This document shows, piece after piece, positions 24,641 to 32,832 of a stretch of 64,000 bases of DNA. The stretch's first letter is position 1. Each line of letters begins with the position of its first letter. The notes below the pieces were generated by a model that was not told the DNA's origin, did no database searches, and was given only the letters and a program-made list of their open reading frames with translations. The translations under genes and the position numbers were made by a program. The stretch spans positions 80,719 to 144,718 of the forward strand of contig JACPLG010000008.1 of the NCBI GenBank assembly GCA_016186625.1. The letters run 5' to 3'. This stretch comes from Candidatus Levyibacteriota bacterium (GTDB taxonomy: Bacteria > Patescibacteria > Microgenomatia > Levybacterales > UBA12049).

Positions 24641-27600
24641 ATTACGTACTCATCCCATGACCTTATTGGTAGATCCTCGATCCTTTTGGTAGCAATCGTT
24701 TTTATAAAAAGCTCTGCTTTTTTTAGATTTGTAAAAAGAGGAATATTGTGATCTACCGCACCTCTTCGCATTAAGTAGTCATCGCTTAAGTGCTTGGCCA
24801 AATAGATATCTGAAATATTTATGGCCAGATCAATGAATCCTTTTTGGAAATAATCCAAAATATTTGGGTTTTTGCCCTCATAAATTTTATAGATTCTTTT
24901 AACCGTTATACCATTTTGATTTAAGAAATTAGCGGTTTTCTCGGTGGCATAAATTGGAATACCTAGCTTTAAAAGATATGGGATTGAATCTAGAAATTTT
25001 ATTTTATTTTCATCTCCTCCAAGAGTAACAAATACTCCTTTTTTTGGGATTTTTCCTCCAACGGAAAGCTCTGCCTTAAGGAAAGCTTCTTCAAGATCCT
25101 GTCCAAAACATGCCACTTCTCCAGTTGAAGTCATCTCAACATCAAGCACCGGATCCGCACCCGCAAGTCTGGCAAATGAAAATTGAGCAACTTTAGTTGC
25201 AACATATGGATAATCCATATGGCCTATTATTTTTTCGTCTTTGCATTTGCCAAAAAAAGAGTCAATTGCAACATCCATAAAGTTTATTCGAGTCACTTTT
25301 GAAATAAAAGGAAAAGTGCGTGAACTTCTAAGATTAATTTCAATAACAGAAATATCATTATCCTTTGCAAGACACTGAATGTTAAAAGGGCCGGTTATTA
25401 GCAAATTTTTTGCAAGACCCTCGGAAACTGCCCGCAGTTTTCGAAGAGTTTCTATATAAATTTTTTGTGGGGGAAAAACAATTGATGCATCGCCCGAGTG
25501 AACTCCTGCATTTTCAACGTGCTCTGAGACCGCAAAAACTTTTATTTTTCCGTTCTGTGCCACAGCATCTATTTCAATTTCTTTCGCATCCTCAATAAAT
25601 TTGGAAATGGTTACCGGGTACTCTTTTGAGATCACGGAAATTTTTTCAAGAAATGATACCAGTTCTTCATTTGAATGAATTATTCTCATGTTGCTTCCCG
25701 AAAGCACAAATGACGGACGAACCAATACCGGAAAGCCGACTTTTTTTACAAAATTTAGGGCATCGGAAACATTGGTAAAATTATTCCATGGAGGCTGTTT
25801 TATATTTAATTTGTCAAGAAGAGAGGAAAATTTACCCCTGTCTTCTGCTTGATCAATATTTTTAGGATCTGTTCCCAAAATGTTAAATCCGTAAGCTTTA
25901 AGTTCTTTTGCCCTGTTATTTGGGGTTTGTCCCCCAACAGATACAACTGTTCCAAGAGGTTTTTCAAATTCCAAAATATCCGCAATCCTCTCAAAAGTCA
26001 GCTCTTCAAAATATAATTTATCAGAGATATCGTAATCTGTTGAGACAGTCTCAGGATTGCAGTTTATAACGATTGTCTTCTTCTTATGTTTTTTAAGAGC
26101 TTTAATTGCAGCAACACTTGTCCAGTCAAACTCAACAGAAGATCCAATTCTGTACGGGCCAGATCCTAGCACAACAACCCCCAATTTTGCGGAAGGCTTT
26201 ATGTCATTATGGGAGGCATTGTATGTAAGATATAAGTAATTAGTTTGCGCTGGGAATTCTCCCGCTAGGGTATCTATTTGAAAAACTGACGGGATAATTC
26301 CAAATTTTTTCCTGATTCTTCTAATTTCAAGTCCCAATTTGTCGGTAAGTTCTCCTATTCTTTTGTCTGAAAAGCCGAGCTGTTTTAACTCAAGGAGCTC
26401 GGATTTATCAAATATTAATTTTTTGTTTTTCCTAATTTTATCTTCATGGTTTGTGATGTTTCTGATCCTATAGAGAAACCAAGGGTCAATACCGGTGAGT
26501 TTATAAACTTTATTGACGGCAGAATTCCTCTTGAAGCTTTCAGATATGGCAAAAATTCGCTCAGGCGTGGGTTTTTCCAAAGCTTCGGTTAGTCTTCCAT
26601 TTGAAAAATCAGCAAACATCTCATCGTTTACAACTCCTTCAAAGTCAAGATCCAGCATTCTGATTGCTTTTTGATATGCCTCACCAAAAGTGCGGCCTAT
26701 TCCCATCACTTCCCCAACGGACTTCATACTGCTTCCTATTCTGGGATCTGCATTTTTAAATTTATTTATATCCCAGCGGGGAATTTTTATGGTTACATAA
26801 TCAAGAGCCGGTTCAAAGCAAAATTGTGTTGCTTTGGTAACTTTGTTAGTAAGTTCCACTAGATTCATCCCTAAGGCCAGTTTTGCCGCAACATAAGCCA
26901 AAGGATAGCCCGTTGCCTTACTAGCAAGGGCTGAGCTTCTAGAAAGCCTTGCGTTTAGTTCAATTACATAGTATTCAAGCTGCCCGTTTTTTGGGCGGGG
27001 ATTTAGCGCAAACTGCACATTACACTCCCCTACAATCCCTAGACTTCTTACTATTTTTATAGAAACGCTCCTAAGCTTATGGTATTCATTGTTTGTAAGA
27101 GTTTGAGAAGGGGCAATTACAACTGATTCTCCGGTATGGATTCCCAATGGGTCCATATTTTCCATATTGCACACCGTAACCGCGTTATCAGCGCTGTCCC
27201 TAACCACCTCGTATTCAACTTCTTTATAATGGTGAAGATATTTCTCAATTAAAACCTGCGGAACAAATGAAAACGCTTTTTCCAAAATCCTCTCAAGCTC
27301 TTTTTGGCTATTTGCAATTCCTGAGCTCTGACCTCCTAGTGCAAAACCCGCTCTTACCATAACCGGATATTTAATTTTGGAAGCAATTTTAATTGCCTCT
27401 TTTATGCTTGTTGCAGCTTGACTCGGAGGAGTAAACACATTGATTTTTTTAAGATGTTCAACAAATTTTTTTCTGTCTTCTGAAATATCAACTGCTGAAA
27501 TTGGAGATCCTAGAATTTTAACTTTATTTTTTCTAAGAATTCCTTTTTTATTTAGCTTAAGCCCGCAATTGAGAGCGGTTTGTCCTCCAAAAGAAATCAA

Positions 27601-27855
27601 GATTCCGTCTGGCTTTTCTTTTTTAATTATTTTTTCAACAAAAAATGGACTAACCGGGAGAAAATAGACTTTATCTGCAAGGTAATCTGATGTTTGGATG
27701 GTAGCAATGTTAGGGTTTACCAAAACAGTTTTTATTCCCTCTTCCTTAAGTGCTTTTATGGCCTGAGAGCCAGAGTAATCAAACTCCCCCGCCTCCCCAA
27801 TTTTTAATGCACCTGAGCCTAGTATCAAGACTTTCTTAATGTTTGCTTTGTTCAT
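24637..27855 (-). CDS. carB: carbamoyl-phosphate synthase large chain
   Basis: 1072 residues, normal length. It makes carbamoyl phosphate from ammonia (delivered by CarA), bicarbonate and two ATP. Two homologous ATP-grasp halves are clear: KKVLILGSGALKIGEAGEFDYSG at the N-terminus and LGVVVLGSGPYRIGSSVEFDW near residue 555, plus a C-terminal MGS-like allosteric domain (about 935-1072). It forms a pyrimidine block with carA and pyrB on the same strand; the 106-bp spacer to carA is extremely AT-rich. Confidence 0.97.
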   Translation of the reverse strand: MNKANIKKVLILGSGALKIGEAGEFDYSGSQAIKALKEEGIKTVLVNPNIATIQTSDYLADKVYFLPVSPFFVEKIIKKEKPDGILISFGGQTALNCGLKLNKKGILRKNKVKILGSPISAVDISEDRKKFVEHLKKINVFTPPSQAATSIKEAIKIASKIKYPVMVRAGFALGGQSSGIANSQKELERILEKAFSFVPQVLIEKYLHHYKEVEYEVVRDSADNAVTVCNMENMDPLGIHTGESVVIAPSQTLTNNEYHKLRSVSIKIVRSLGIVGECNVQFALNPRPKNGQLEYYVIELNARLSRSSALASKATGYPLAYVAAKLALGMNLVELTNKVTKATQFCFEPALDYVTIKIPRWDINKFKNADPRIGSSMKSVGEVMGIGRTFGEAYQKAIRMLDLDFEGVVNDEMFADFSNGRLTEALEKPTPERIFAISESFKRNSAVNKVYKLTGIDPWFLYRIRNITNHEDKIRKNKKLIFDKSELLELKQLGFSDKRIGELTDKLGLEIRRIRKKFGIIPSVFQIDTLAGEFPAQTNYLYLTYNASHNDIKPSAKLGVVVLGSGPYRIGSSVEFDWTSVAAIKALKKHKKKTIVINCNPETVSTDYDISDKLYFEELTFERIADILEFEKPLGTVVSVGGQTPNNRAKELKAYGFNILGTDPKNIDQAEDRGKFSSLLDKLNIKQPPWNNFTNVSDALNFVKKVGFPVLVRPSFVLSGSNMRIIHSNEELVSFLEKISVISKEYPVTISKFIEDAKEIEIDAVAQNGKIKVFAVSEHVENAGVHSGDASIVFPPQKIYIETLRKLRAVSEGLAKNLLITGPFNIQCLAKDNDISVIEINLRSSRTFPFISKVTRINFMDVAIDSFFGKCKDEKIIGHMDYPYVATKVAQFSFARLAGADPVLDVEMTSTGEVACFGQDLEEAFLKAELSVGGKIPKKGVFVTLGGDENKIKFLDSIPYLLKLGIPIYATEKTANFLNQNGITVKRIYKIYEGKNPNILDYFQKGFIDLAINISDIYLAKHLSDDYLMRRGAVDHNIPLFTNLKKAELFIKTIATKRIEDLPIRSWDEYVI

Positions 27856-27961
27856 TCAATTGTTTGAATAATATTAAATATCAAATATAAAATAGTAAAT
27901 ATACATAGAAAATTTTAAATATATTTTATTTTTGATTTGTATTTTTTAAATTTCATTTTTA

Positions 27962-29017
27962 CTATTTAATATGTTTTAAGAAATAATCAAAGATCCACTC
28001 TGTGTCTTCGGGGCCCGGTGTTGCTTCAGGATGAAATTGGACCGACATGACTGGTTTTCTTTTATGAATAATCCCCTCGTTTGAATTGTCATTTGCATTT
28101 GTAAACCAAGGATAAAAATTTGGCGGAATTTTACTTACTTCAAATCCGTGATTTTGAGTTGTTATAAAACACCGCTGAGTTGGTTTCCCCTTTTCAAATA
28201 ATAGGCATGGCTGATTTTGACTCCTGTGGCCGTATTTAAGTTTTGCAGTGTCTCCGCCTGAAGCTAAAGCTAAGAGCTGATTTCCCAAACAAACTCCGAG
28301 GATTGGAATGCTCAGAGACATTAATTTCTTAATGTTTTCAATAGTTCGGAGGACAAACTTGGGATTTCCCGGACCATTTGAAATCACAACTGCGTCAATT
28401 CTCATTCTTAGTTCTTCATTTGTCAAATCAAAATCCCAAGGTACAGTGATTACATTTACCTTTCTTTTTAAAAGAGCCCTCTGAATATTTCTTTTTGCAC
28501 CGCAATCAATCAGAAGAATATTTTTGGAAGACTTAGAATAAGTCTCCCTGTTAATTTTTTTCGTTGAAACTTTCTCTACCAAATTTTCATGGTCAGGATC
28601 ATAGAACAGTATGTCTTGTTCTAAAACGATTTTTCCAAGAAGCGTTCCTTTTTTTCTTATCATCTGCGTAAGGAGTCTAGTGTCTTTAATTTGTAACCCG
28701 GGAATATTTTCTGAGACCAGCCAATCAGATAAAGATTGCTTACTCTGAAAGTGATATGGTGTGTCTATGTAGTTACTCACAATGAGTCCAGATACCATAA
28801 TCTTGTCAGCTTCCCAGAATTTTTTGTCAGGAATTCCATAATTTCCTACCAGAGGATATGTAAGGACAAGAATTTGTCCTTTGTAAGATGGATCAGTAAG
28901 GCTTTCAGGATAACCCATCATTCCGGTTGAAAAGACAACTTCCCCGGCGGAGGATATATTTGCCCCAAAACTCTCACCTTCAAAAGTTAAGCCATTTTTA
29001 AATACTAACTTCCCCAT
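27962..29017 (-). CDS. carA: carbamoyl-phosphate synthase small chain
   Basis: A 351-residue glutaminase subunit. The N-terminal domain (KLVFKNGLTFEGESFGA) is followed by a class I amidotransferase with Cys in PILGVCLGNQLLALA (about residue 242) and His/Glu in SVQFHPEATPGPEDT. It passes ammonia to CarB. It starts 10 nt after the pyrB stop, so the two are likely co-transcribed. Confidence 0.96.
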   Translation of the reverse strand: MGKLVFKNGLTFEGESFGANISSAGEVVFSTGMMGYPESLTDPSYKGQILVLTYPLVGNYGIPDKKFWEADKIMVSGLIVSNYIDTPYHFQSKQSLSDWLVSENIPGLQIKDTRLLTQMIRKKGTLLGKIVLEQDILFYDPDHENLVEKVSTKKINRETYSKSSKNILLIDCGAKRNIQRALLKRKVNVITVPWDFDLTNEELRMRIDAVVISNGPGNPKFVLRTIENIKKLMSLSIPILGVCLGNQLLALASGGDTAKLKYGHRSQNQPCLLFEKGKPTQRCFITTQNHGFEVSKIPPNFYPWFTNANDNSNEGIIHKRKPVMSVQFHPEATPGPEDTEWIFDYFLKHIK

Positions 29018-29027
29018 TTCGTTTTAC

Positions 29028-30002
29028 TCACTTACTTTTTCCTAAAATCAAAGCAAGGAGTGCCATTCGGATATACATACCGTTTCTAATTTCCGAGCGA
29101 AGGTACACCGCATTTGGATTTTTATCAACTTCCGGAAGTATTTCGCCAACGCGGGGCAAAGGGTGCATAAAAATCGTGTTTTTACCAGCCCTCTCTTTTA
29201 TAAGTTTGTTATCAAGTACAAAGCGATTTTTTACCTTTTCATACGCGCTTTCGGACTTAAACCTTTCTTTTTGAACTCTTGTCCAATACCAAAAATCCGC
29301 ATTTTTTGGAATATCTTTCTCCGATTCAATTTCTACCAACTCTAGCTTCCCACTTTCCATGTGGGAACTCAGATCTTCCCTGCTTAATCGAAGCTCTTTT
29401 GGGGAAAGAAGATAAAGTTTATTACCATTGAACTTTGAGAGACCCCGGATTAATGAATGGATTGTTCTTCCATTTAACATATCTCCTGCCAAAACTCCTA
29501 TTAAATTATCTAGTTTTTTTGTTCGCTCATAAATTGTATAAAGGTCAAGCAAAGCTTGTGTGGGGTGTTCTCCGATTCCGTCACCTGCATTGATAACAGG
29601 AACAAACCCAGCTGCCTGGGCTGCCTTAAGCGTCGCTCCTTTCTTTGGATGCCTGAGGACAATTACATCACAGTAAGCCTCAAAAACCCTGATCGTATCC
29701 TCAAGACTTTCCCCCTTTGAAACCGATGAAAAATGTTCTGGATCAAGAATTTCAACAGTTGAGCCTCCAAGTTGTTTTACTGCTGCGACAAATGATCCGA
29801 AGGTTCTACTTGACGGTTCATAAAAAATAAGGGTAACAATGTTACCCTTAAGAAGATCCGAAGGTCTTGCGTTTTTGGCAATTAGAAGCATGCCCACGGT
29901 TTTCTTAAAAAGAATAGATATGTCCTTAGGGGAAAATTGATCCAGAGAAATAATATCTTTACCTTTGTATTTACCATTTATGGGCTCAATCGGACTGACC
30001 AT
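29028..30002 (-). CDS. pyrB: aspartate carbamoyltransferase catalytic chain
   Basis: A 324-residue enzyme for the second step of de novo pyrimidine synthesis. The carbamoyl-phosphate signature FYEPSSRTFGSF (about 60-71), DGIGEHPTQALLDLYT and HPLPRVGEI are all present. A REP-A palindrome is built into the coding sequence at 29347-29367 (residues DLSSHMESGKLEL). No regulatory pyrI chain is nearby. Confidence 0.96.
   Translation of the reverse strand: MVSPIEPINGKYKGKDIISLDQFSPKDISILFKKTVGMLLIAKNARPSDLLKGNIVTLIFYEPSSRTFGSFVAAVKQLGGSTVEILDPEHFSSVSKGESLEDTIRVFEAYCDVIVLRHPKKGATLKAAQAAGFVPVINAGDGIGEHPTQALLDLYTIYERTKKLDNLIGVLAGDMLNGRTIHSLIRGLSKFNGNKLYLLSPKELRLSREDLSSHMESGKLELVEIESEKDIPKNADFWYWTRVQKERFKSESAYEKVKNRFVLDNKLIKERAGKNTIFMHPLPRVGEILPEVDKNPNAVYLRSEIRNGMYIRMALLALILGKSK
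29347..29367. repeat. REP-A palindrome inside pyrB
   Basis: TTCCCACTTTCC-ATGTGGGAA, 21 bp, in the middle of pyrB and contributing 7 codons in frame. Reverse orientation to the copies flanking the transposase. Confidence 0.85.
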
Positions 30003-30072
30003 AAAAAAATCCTTCGACTAGCTTAGGATTAACCAGCGAACTCTGGGACTAAAGTCTAACAAAAAGAATATC

Positions 30073-30103
30073 TTGCGTCAATGAGAAAATAGTTTGGTAA
30101 AAT
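30073..30103 (+). promoter_or_regulatory. promoter of the D,D-carboxypeptidase gene, leaderless
   Basis: TTGCGT (30073) and TGGTAAAAT (-10 TAAAAT at 30098-30103). The GTG start codon is at 30110, so transcription should begin at or beside it. Confidence 0.55.
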
Positions 30104-30109
30104 ATCTTT

Positions 30110-31063
30110 GTGAAGAAACACTTCGTTTTCTTTGTTTGCATACTGATAATAGCAGGGAGCGGTTTTGGTCTTTTTGTGTATCACCAAAAATCACTAGCCA
30201 GAAATATTTACTCCCCTCTTCCGGACTCATTGAACAAAAAGGAAAATCCAGAGGTTATGAGTCTTGATTTTTGGCTGCCGAGTCTGTTTGGTTTTTTTGA
30301 CAGCGATGATGTCCCCGCGCTTAGTGCAAAATCGGTGTTGGTTTATGATCTTTCGGAAGAAAAGACAATTTATGAGAAAAATTCCAAAGATCGGCTTCCT
30401 ATGGCATCTCTCACTAAAATTATGACTGCAATGGTGGCAATTGACCACAAAAGAGAGGATGATCGCTATACTATATCTTCAGAGGATCTGGTTGGAGAAA
30501 ATACAATCGGACTCTCGGCTGGAGAATCAATGAGTTTGGAAGAGCTTCTTTATGGTATTTTTATGTATTCTGCAAATGAAGCCGCTGAGGCACTTGCATC
30601 TAATACTTTAGGCCGCGAAAGTTTTATCAAGGCCATGAATGACAAGGCAAAAGCGCTCGGCCTTGAAAACACAAATTTCACCAACCCAACGGGTTTTGAA
30701 GGCGATGGAGACCAATATACTACAGCTTATGACTTACTCGTACTCTCGCGATATGCTGTCACAAACTATCCTCAAATCATAAAAGCATCAAGCACTGAGA
30801 AAATTTTTATTCCGCAAACAGAAGATCACTATGCATATGATATGTATAACCAGACAAATTTAATAACTTCCTATCCCGGTGTAAAAGGTTTAAAAGATGG
30901 ATATACTCCCGAAGCAGGGCTTTGTCTGGTTACATATCTTGATTACGGCGGACATAAAATTATAGGAATTATTCTGGGAAGTGAAAACAGAAGGCAGGAA
31001 ATGAAGTCGTTGCTTGATTATTCTCTCCGCCAACAAGGCATCGAACCCCCACCCCACAGCTAA
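30110..31063 (+). CDS. D-alanyl-D-alanine carboxypeptidase
   Basis: A 317-residue exported S11-type penicillin-binding enzyme that trims peptidoglycan stem peptides. N-terminal signal or anchor FVFFVCILIIAGSGFGLFVY. Active-site motifs are complete: SLTK at Ser100, SAN at about 154, KDG at about 262. The C-terminal PBP5-type beta-domain is absent. The start is GTG, right after the -10 box. Confidence 0.93.
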   Translation: MKKHFVFFVCILIIAGSGFGLFVYHQKSLARNIYSPLPDSLNKKENPEVMSLDFWLPSLFGFFDSDDVPALSAKSVLVYDLSEEKTIYEKNSKDRLPMASLTKIMTAMVAIDHKREDDRYTISSEDLVGENTIGLSAGESMSLEELLYGIFMYSANEAAEALASNTLGRESFIKAMNDKAKALGLENTNFTNPTGFEGDGDQYTTAYDLLVLSRYAVTNYPQIIKASSTEKIFIPQTEDHYAYDMYNQTNLITSYPGVKGLKDGYTPEAGLCLVTYLDYGGHKIIGIILGSENRRQEMKSLLDYSLRQQGIEPPPHS

Positions 31064-31069
31064 TGTACC

Positions 31070-31090
31070 TTCCCACATGGAAAGTGGGAA
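31070..31090. repeat. REP-A palindrome, left flank of transposase
   Basis: TTCCCACATGG...AGTGGGAA, 21 bp, 9 bp beyond the stop codon end of the transposase gene. Confidence 0.9.
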
Positions 31091-31098
31091 CACAGAAT

Positions 31099-31746
31099 TC
31101 AGTCATCGATGTCGATTAGAGAATCAAAAAGCGCCGGGTCAATATCATTAGTTTCCTCGACAAAACTTTGATAGTCTCTTTCTGGATTCGATCGCGCAAA
31201 ATAAGAAAGAATAAAACCTGTATCACAAAAAACATGTTTTTCCCCATAAATATAGTTACAATAAGACGAATATGGGTAAACTCTACATTCACACATGGAA
31301 AGTGGGAAAGGGTTTCGGTGAATATATTTTGACAGTTGCAGAAGATGCCCATCGCTTTCAATATACTTTGCTTTAAAACTTCCTTGAAACAGTGGTCCTA
31401 CTCTATCGTACTTAGTATTGAAATACCTTGTATAACTGTCTGATAATTTTCTTAGAAAGTGTGTAATGCCATTATCGGTTAATTGTTTGACTAGGAGATG
31501 AAAATGGTTAGGCATCAAGCAAAAACAAAAAATACTTACTAGTTCTGTTTGGCTGTCTACTTTCTTAAGTTTAACGATTCCCCTTCTGTAGTCAGATAGT
31601 TTCATGGGCTGAGGAGATTTTCGATAAAAGTCCAGAGTTTCTAAAAATCTAAGATAGTCCCACCTATCCAAAAAGATATCTCTTTTTTCCACACCTCTAT
31701 TATAAATGTGGAAGAATCCGTCGGTGATAAAAGGAGGATTCTTCAT
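31099..31746 (-). CDS. REP-associated Y1 (HUH) transposase, copy A
   Basis: A 215-residue RAYT/IS200-like protein. HIYNRGVEKRDIF near residues 13-25, the HUH motif CLMPNHFHLLVKQ (about 76-88) and the catalytic Tyr region LRKLSDSYTRYFN (about 98-110) are intact. It is bracketed by two REP-A palindromes at 31070 and 31779, and a third REP-A sits inside its own frame (31288-31308, encoding NPFPLSMCE). RAYTs nick and move REP palindromes in other bacteria. Activity here is inferred. Confidence 0.88.
   Translation of the reverse strand: MKNPPFITDGFFHIYNRGVEKRDIFLDRWDYLRFLETLDFYRKSPQPMKLSDYRRGIVKLKKVDSQTELVSIFCFCLMPNHFHLLVKQLTDNGITHFLRKLSDSYTRYFNTKYDRVGPLFQGSFKAKYIESDGHLLQLSKYIHRNPFPLSMCECRVYPYSSYCNYIYGEKHVFCDTGFILSYFARSNPERDYQSFVEETNDIDPALFDSLIDIDD
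31288..31308. repeat. REP-A palindrome inside transposase gene
   Basis: TTCACACATGG...AGTGGGAA: one mismatch in the left arm relative to the flanking copies. It adds or replaces 7 codons in frame just after YIHRNP. Confidence 0.8.
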
Positions 31747-31778
31747 AAGCGTAATATATTAATTTAACCATAAGTACC

Positions 31779-31799
31779 TTCCCACATGTCAAGTGGGAA
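31779..31799. repeat. REP-A palindrome, right flank of transposase
   Basis: TTCCCACATGTC-AAGTGGGAA in the same orientation as the copy at 31070, 32 bp upstream of the transposase start. Confidence 0.88.
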
Positions 31800-31826
31800 G
31801 GTAAACTTTCCCTCTGGAGCTTGGGT

Positions 31827-31855
31827 TTGATATGCGCTTCTTATCCTTGTATAAT
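31827..31855 (+). promoter_or_regulatory. promoter of tRNA-Leu(UAA)
   Basis: TTGATA (31827), a 17-bp spacer, TATAAT (31850-31855). The tRNA begins 12 nt later: no long leader. Confidence 0.75.
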
Positions 31856-31866
31856 ATTAGCTACGC

Positions 31867-31949
31867 GCCGCGGTGGTGGAATGGTAGACACGAAGGCCTT
31901 AAGAGCCTTTGCCCTCACGGGTGTGAGAGTTCGAGTCTCTCTCGCGGTA
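31867..31949 (+). tRNA. tRNA-Leu(UAA)
   Basis: An 83-nt class II tRNA; anticodon stem AAGGC/GCCTT with loop CTTAAGA; variable arm GCCCTCACGGGTGT; acceptor GCCGCGG with TCGCGGT. No intron in the anticodon loop. Confidence 0.94.
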
Positions 31950-31951
31950 CC

Positions 31952-31985
31952 GGGGACTAGCTCAGTTGAAGTAGCGACTAATTTT
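31952..31985 (+). pseudogene. 5' tRNA fragment
   Basis: GGGGACTAGCTCAGTTGAAGTAGCGACTA looks like an acceptor strand and D-arm, then stops. It lies between tRNA-Leu(UAA) and tRNA-Pro. Confidence 0.55.
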
Positions 31986-32059
31986 CGGGGTGTAGCGTAG
32001 TTGGCTAGCGCGCCTCGTTTGGGACGAGGAGGTCGTCGGTTCGAATCCGACCACCCCGA
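31986..32059 (+). tRNA. tRNA-Pro(UGG)
   Basis: A 74-nt cloverleaf; acceptor CGGGGTG/CACCCCG; anticodon stem CCTCG/CGAGG with loop TTTGGGA. No CCA encoded. Confidence 0.95.
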
Positions 32060-32069
32060 CTGGAAGTAT

Positions 32070-32381
32070 TTAAGGTTGGCCTTCTTCGAGATATGGGACG
32101 GGAATATCAGTTTCTAGTGCCCTATTTGATAATGCTACTTCTATGGCTCCAATTTGCTCATCAGTTGGATCAGGTATGTCTCTCTTTGCAGCAATTGTTG
32201 CTGTGCTCCATCTTACATCAGCATGAAACCTTCGATCAATTTCAGCAACAAAACTTGGGTCAGGACCATCTAATTCTTCCGTTGTGTGGGATTGCTCATT
32301 TAGCCCAGGTCCATTAACTACTCGTGGAATAAAGGGAATCGGTCCTAAAAATGCCTCGTGTCTTGAAGAACTATTTGCCAT
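32070..32381 (-). CDS. protein of unknown function
   Basis: A 103-residue soluble protein beginning MANSSSRHEAFLGPIPFIP, acidic and Pro-rich, ending VPYLEEGQP. No family recognised. The start context GCGGATTAATTATG resembles GGTGATTAATTATG of the gene at 13810. It lies between tRNA-Pro and the tRNA-Gly element, convergent with the tRNA-Pro unit. Confidence 0.5.
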   Translation of the reverse strand: MANSSSRHEAFLGPIPFIPRVVNGPGLNEQSHTTEELDGPDPSFVAEIDRRFHADVRWSTATIAAKRDIPDPTDEQIGAIEVALSNRALETDIPVPYLEEGQP

Positions 32382-32434
32382 AATTAATCCGCAATATAAA
32401 TCATCTATAGCTATAAGTCAAGAAAGCAGAATCT

Positions 32435-32585
32435 GAGCGGGTGAAGGGAATCCCATTCGACTTCGCTCAGGGTAAACTTCTCATCCCTTCACGCTGGATT
32501 CCACCAGCCCACCGCGAATGGTGAGCAATTCGTCATGAGCTCATTGTCGAATGACTTGTCGAATCCAGAGCGGGTGAAGGGAATC
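32435..32585. mobile_element. small tRNA-end element at tRNA-Gly(UCC)
   Basis: GAGCGGGTGAAGGGAATC occurs at 32435-32452 and again at 32568-32585, where it is the 3' end of tRNA-Gly. The 115 bp between begin CCATTCGACTTCGCTCAGGG and end ATGACTTGTCGAATCCA, giving inverted ends ATTCGAC/GTCGAAT. There is no gene inside, so this is a non-coding relative of the element at tRNA-His. Confidence 0.65.
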
Positions 32586-32639
32586 GAACCCTCGTATCCA
32601 CTTTGGAAAAGTGGTGTTCTGCCATTGAACTACACCCGC
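32569..32639 (-). tRNA. tRNA-Gly(UCC)
   Basis: A 71-nt cloverleaf; acceptor GCGGGTG/CACCCGC; anticodon stem CCACT/AGTGG with loop TTTCCAA. Its 3' 17 nt are duplicated 132 bp downstream on its own strand. Confidence 0.95.
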
Positions 32640-32790
32640 GCGCGAAGCGTGGGACGAAACCAAGGGTTTCTTCCCAACGATCTTCCTTTAAGGATGCACG
32701 AGGCCGGTAAAATCATCAAGCGAGCGGCCCTGACGTGCAATATCTAGCGTTTTGCGTAATCTTAATTCTATCAAACTTGAGTGGTTATAT
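32640..32790 (-). promoter_or_regulatory. promoter and structured leader of tRNA-Gly(UCC)
   Basis: On the minus strand TTGAAT-18 bp-TAGAAT lies about 120 nt before the tRNA. The leader has a stem GCACG...CGTGC with a different loop, then TTAAAGGAAGATCGTTGGG, then hairpin GGGAAGAAACC-CTT-GGTTTCGTCCC, then the tRNA. Relative to the other copies the second stem gains a G-C pair, a compensatory change. Confidence 0.6.
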
Positions 32791-32832
32791 TCAATTATTT
32801 CACGGCGCGGAGGACGAAAGCGCGGTTGATTA

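Noticed and set aside
30890..31093. Small frames encoding FPLSMWEGTL, also near 58.0-58.25 kb
   Set aside because: They are translations of REP-A palindromes and antisense to real genes.
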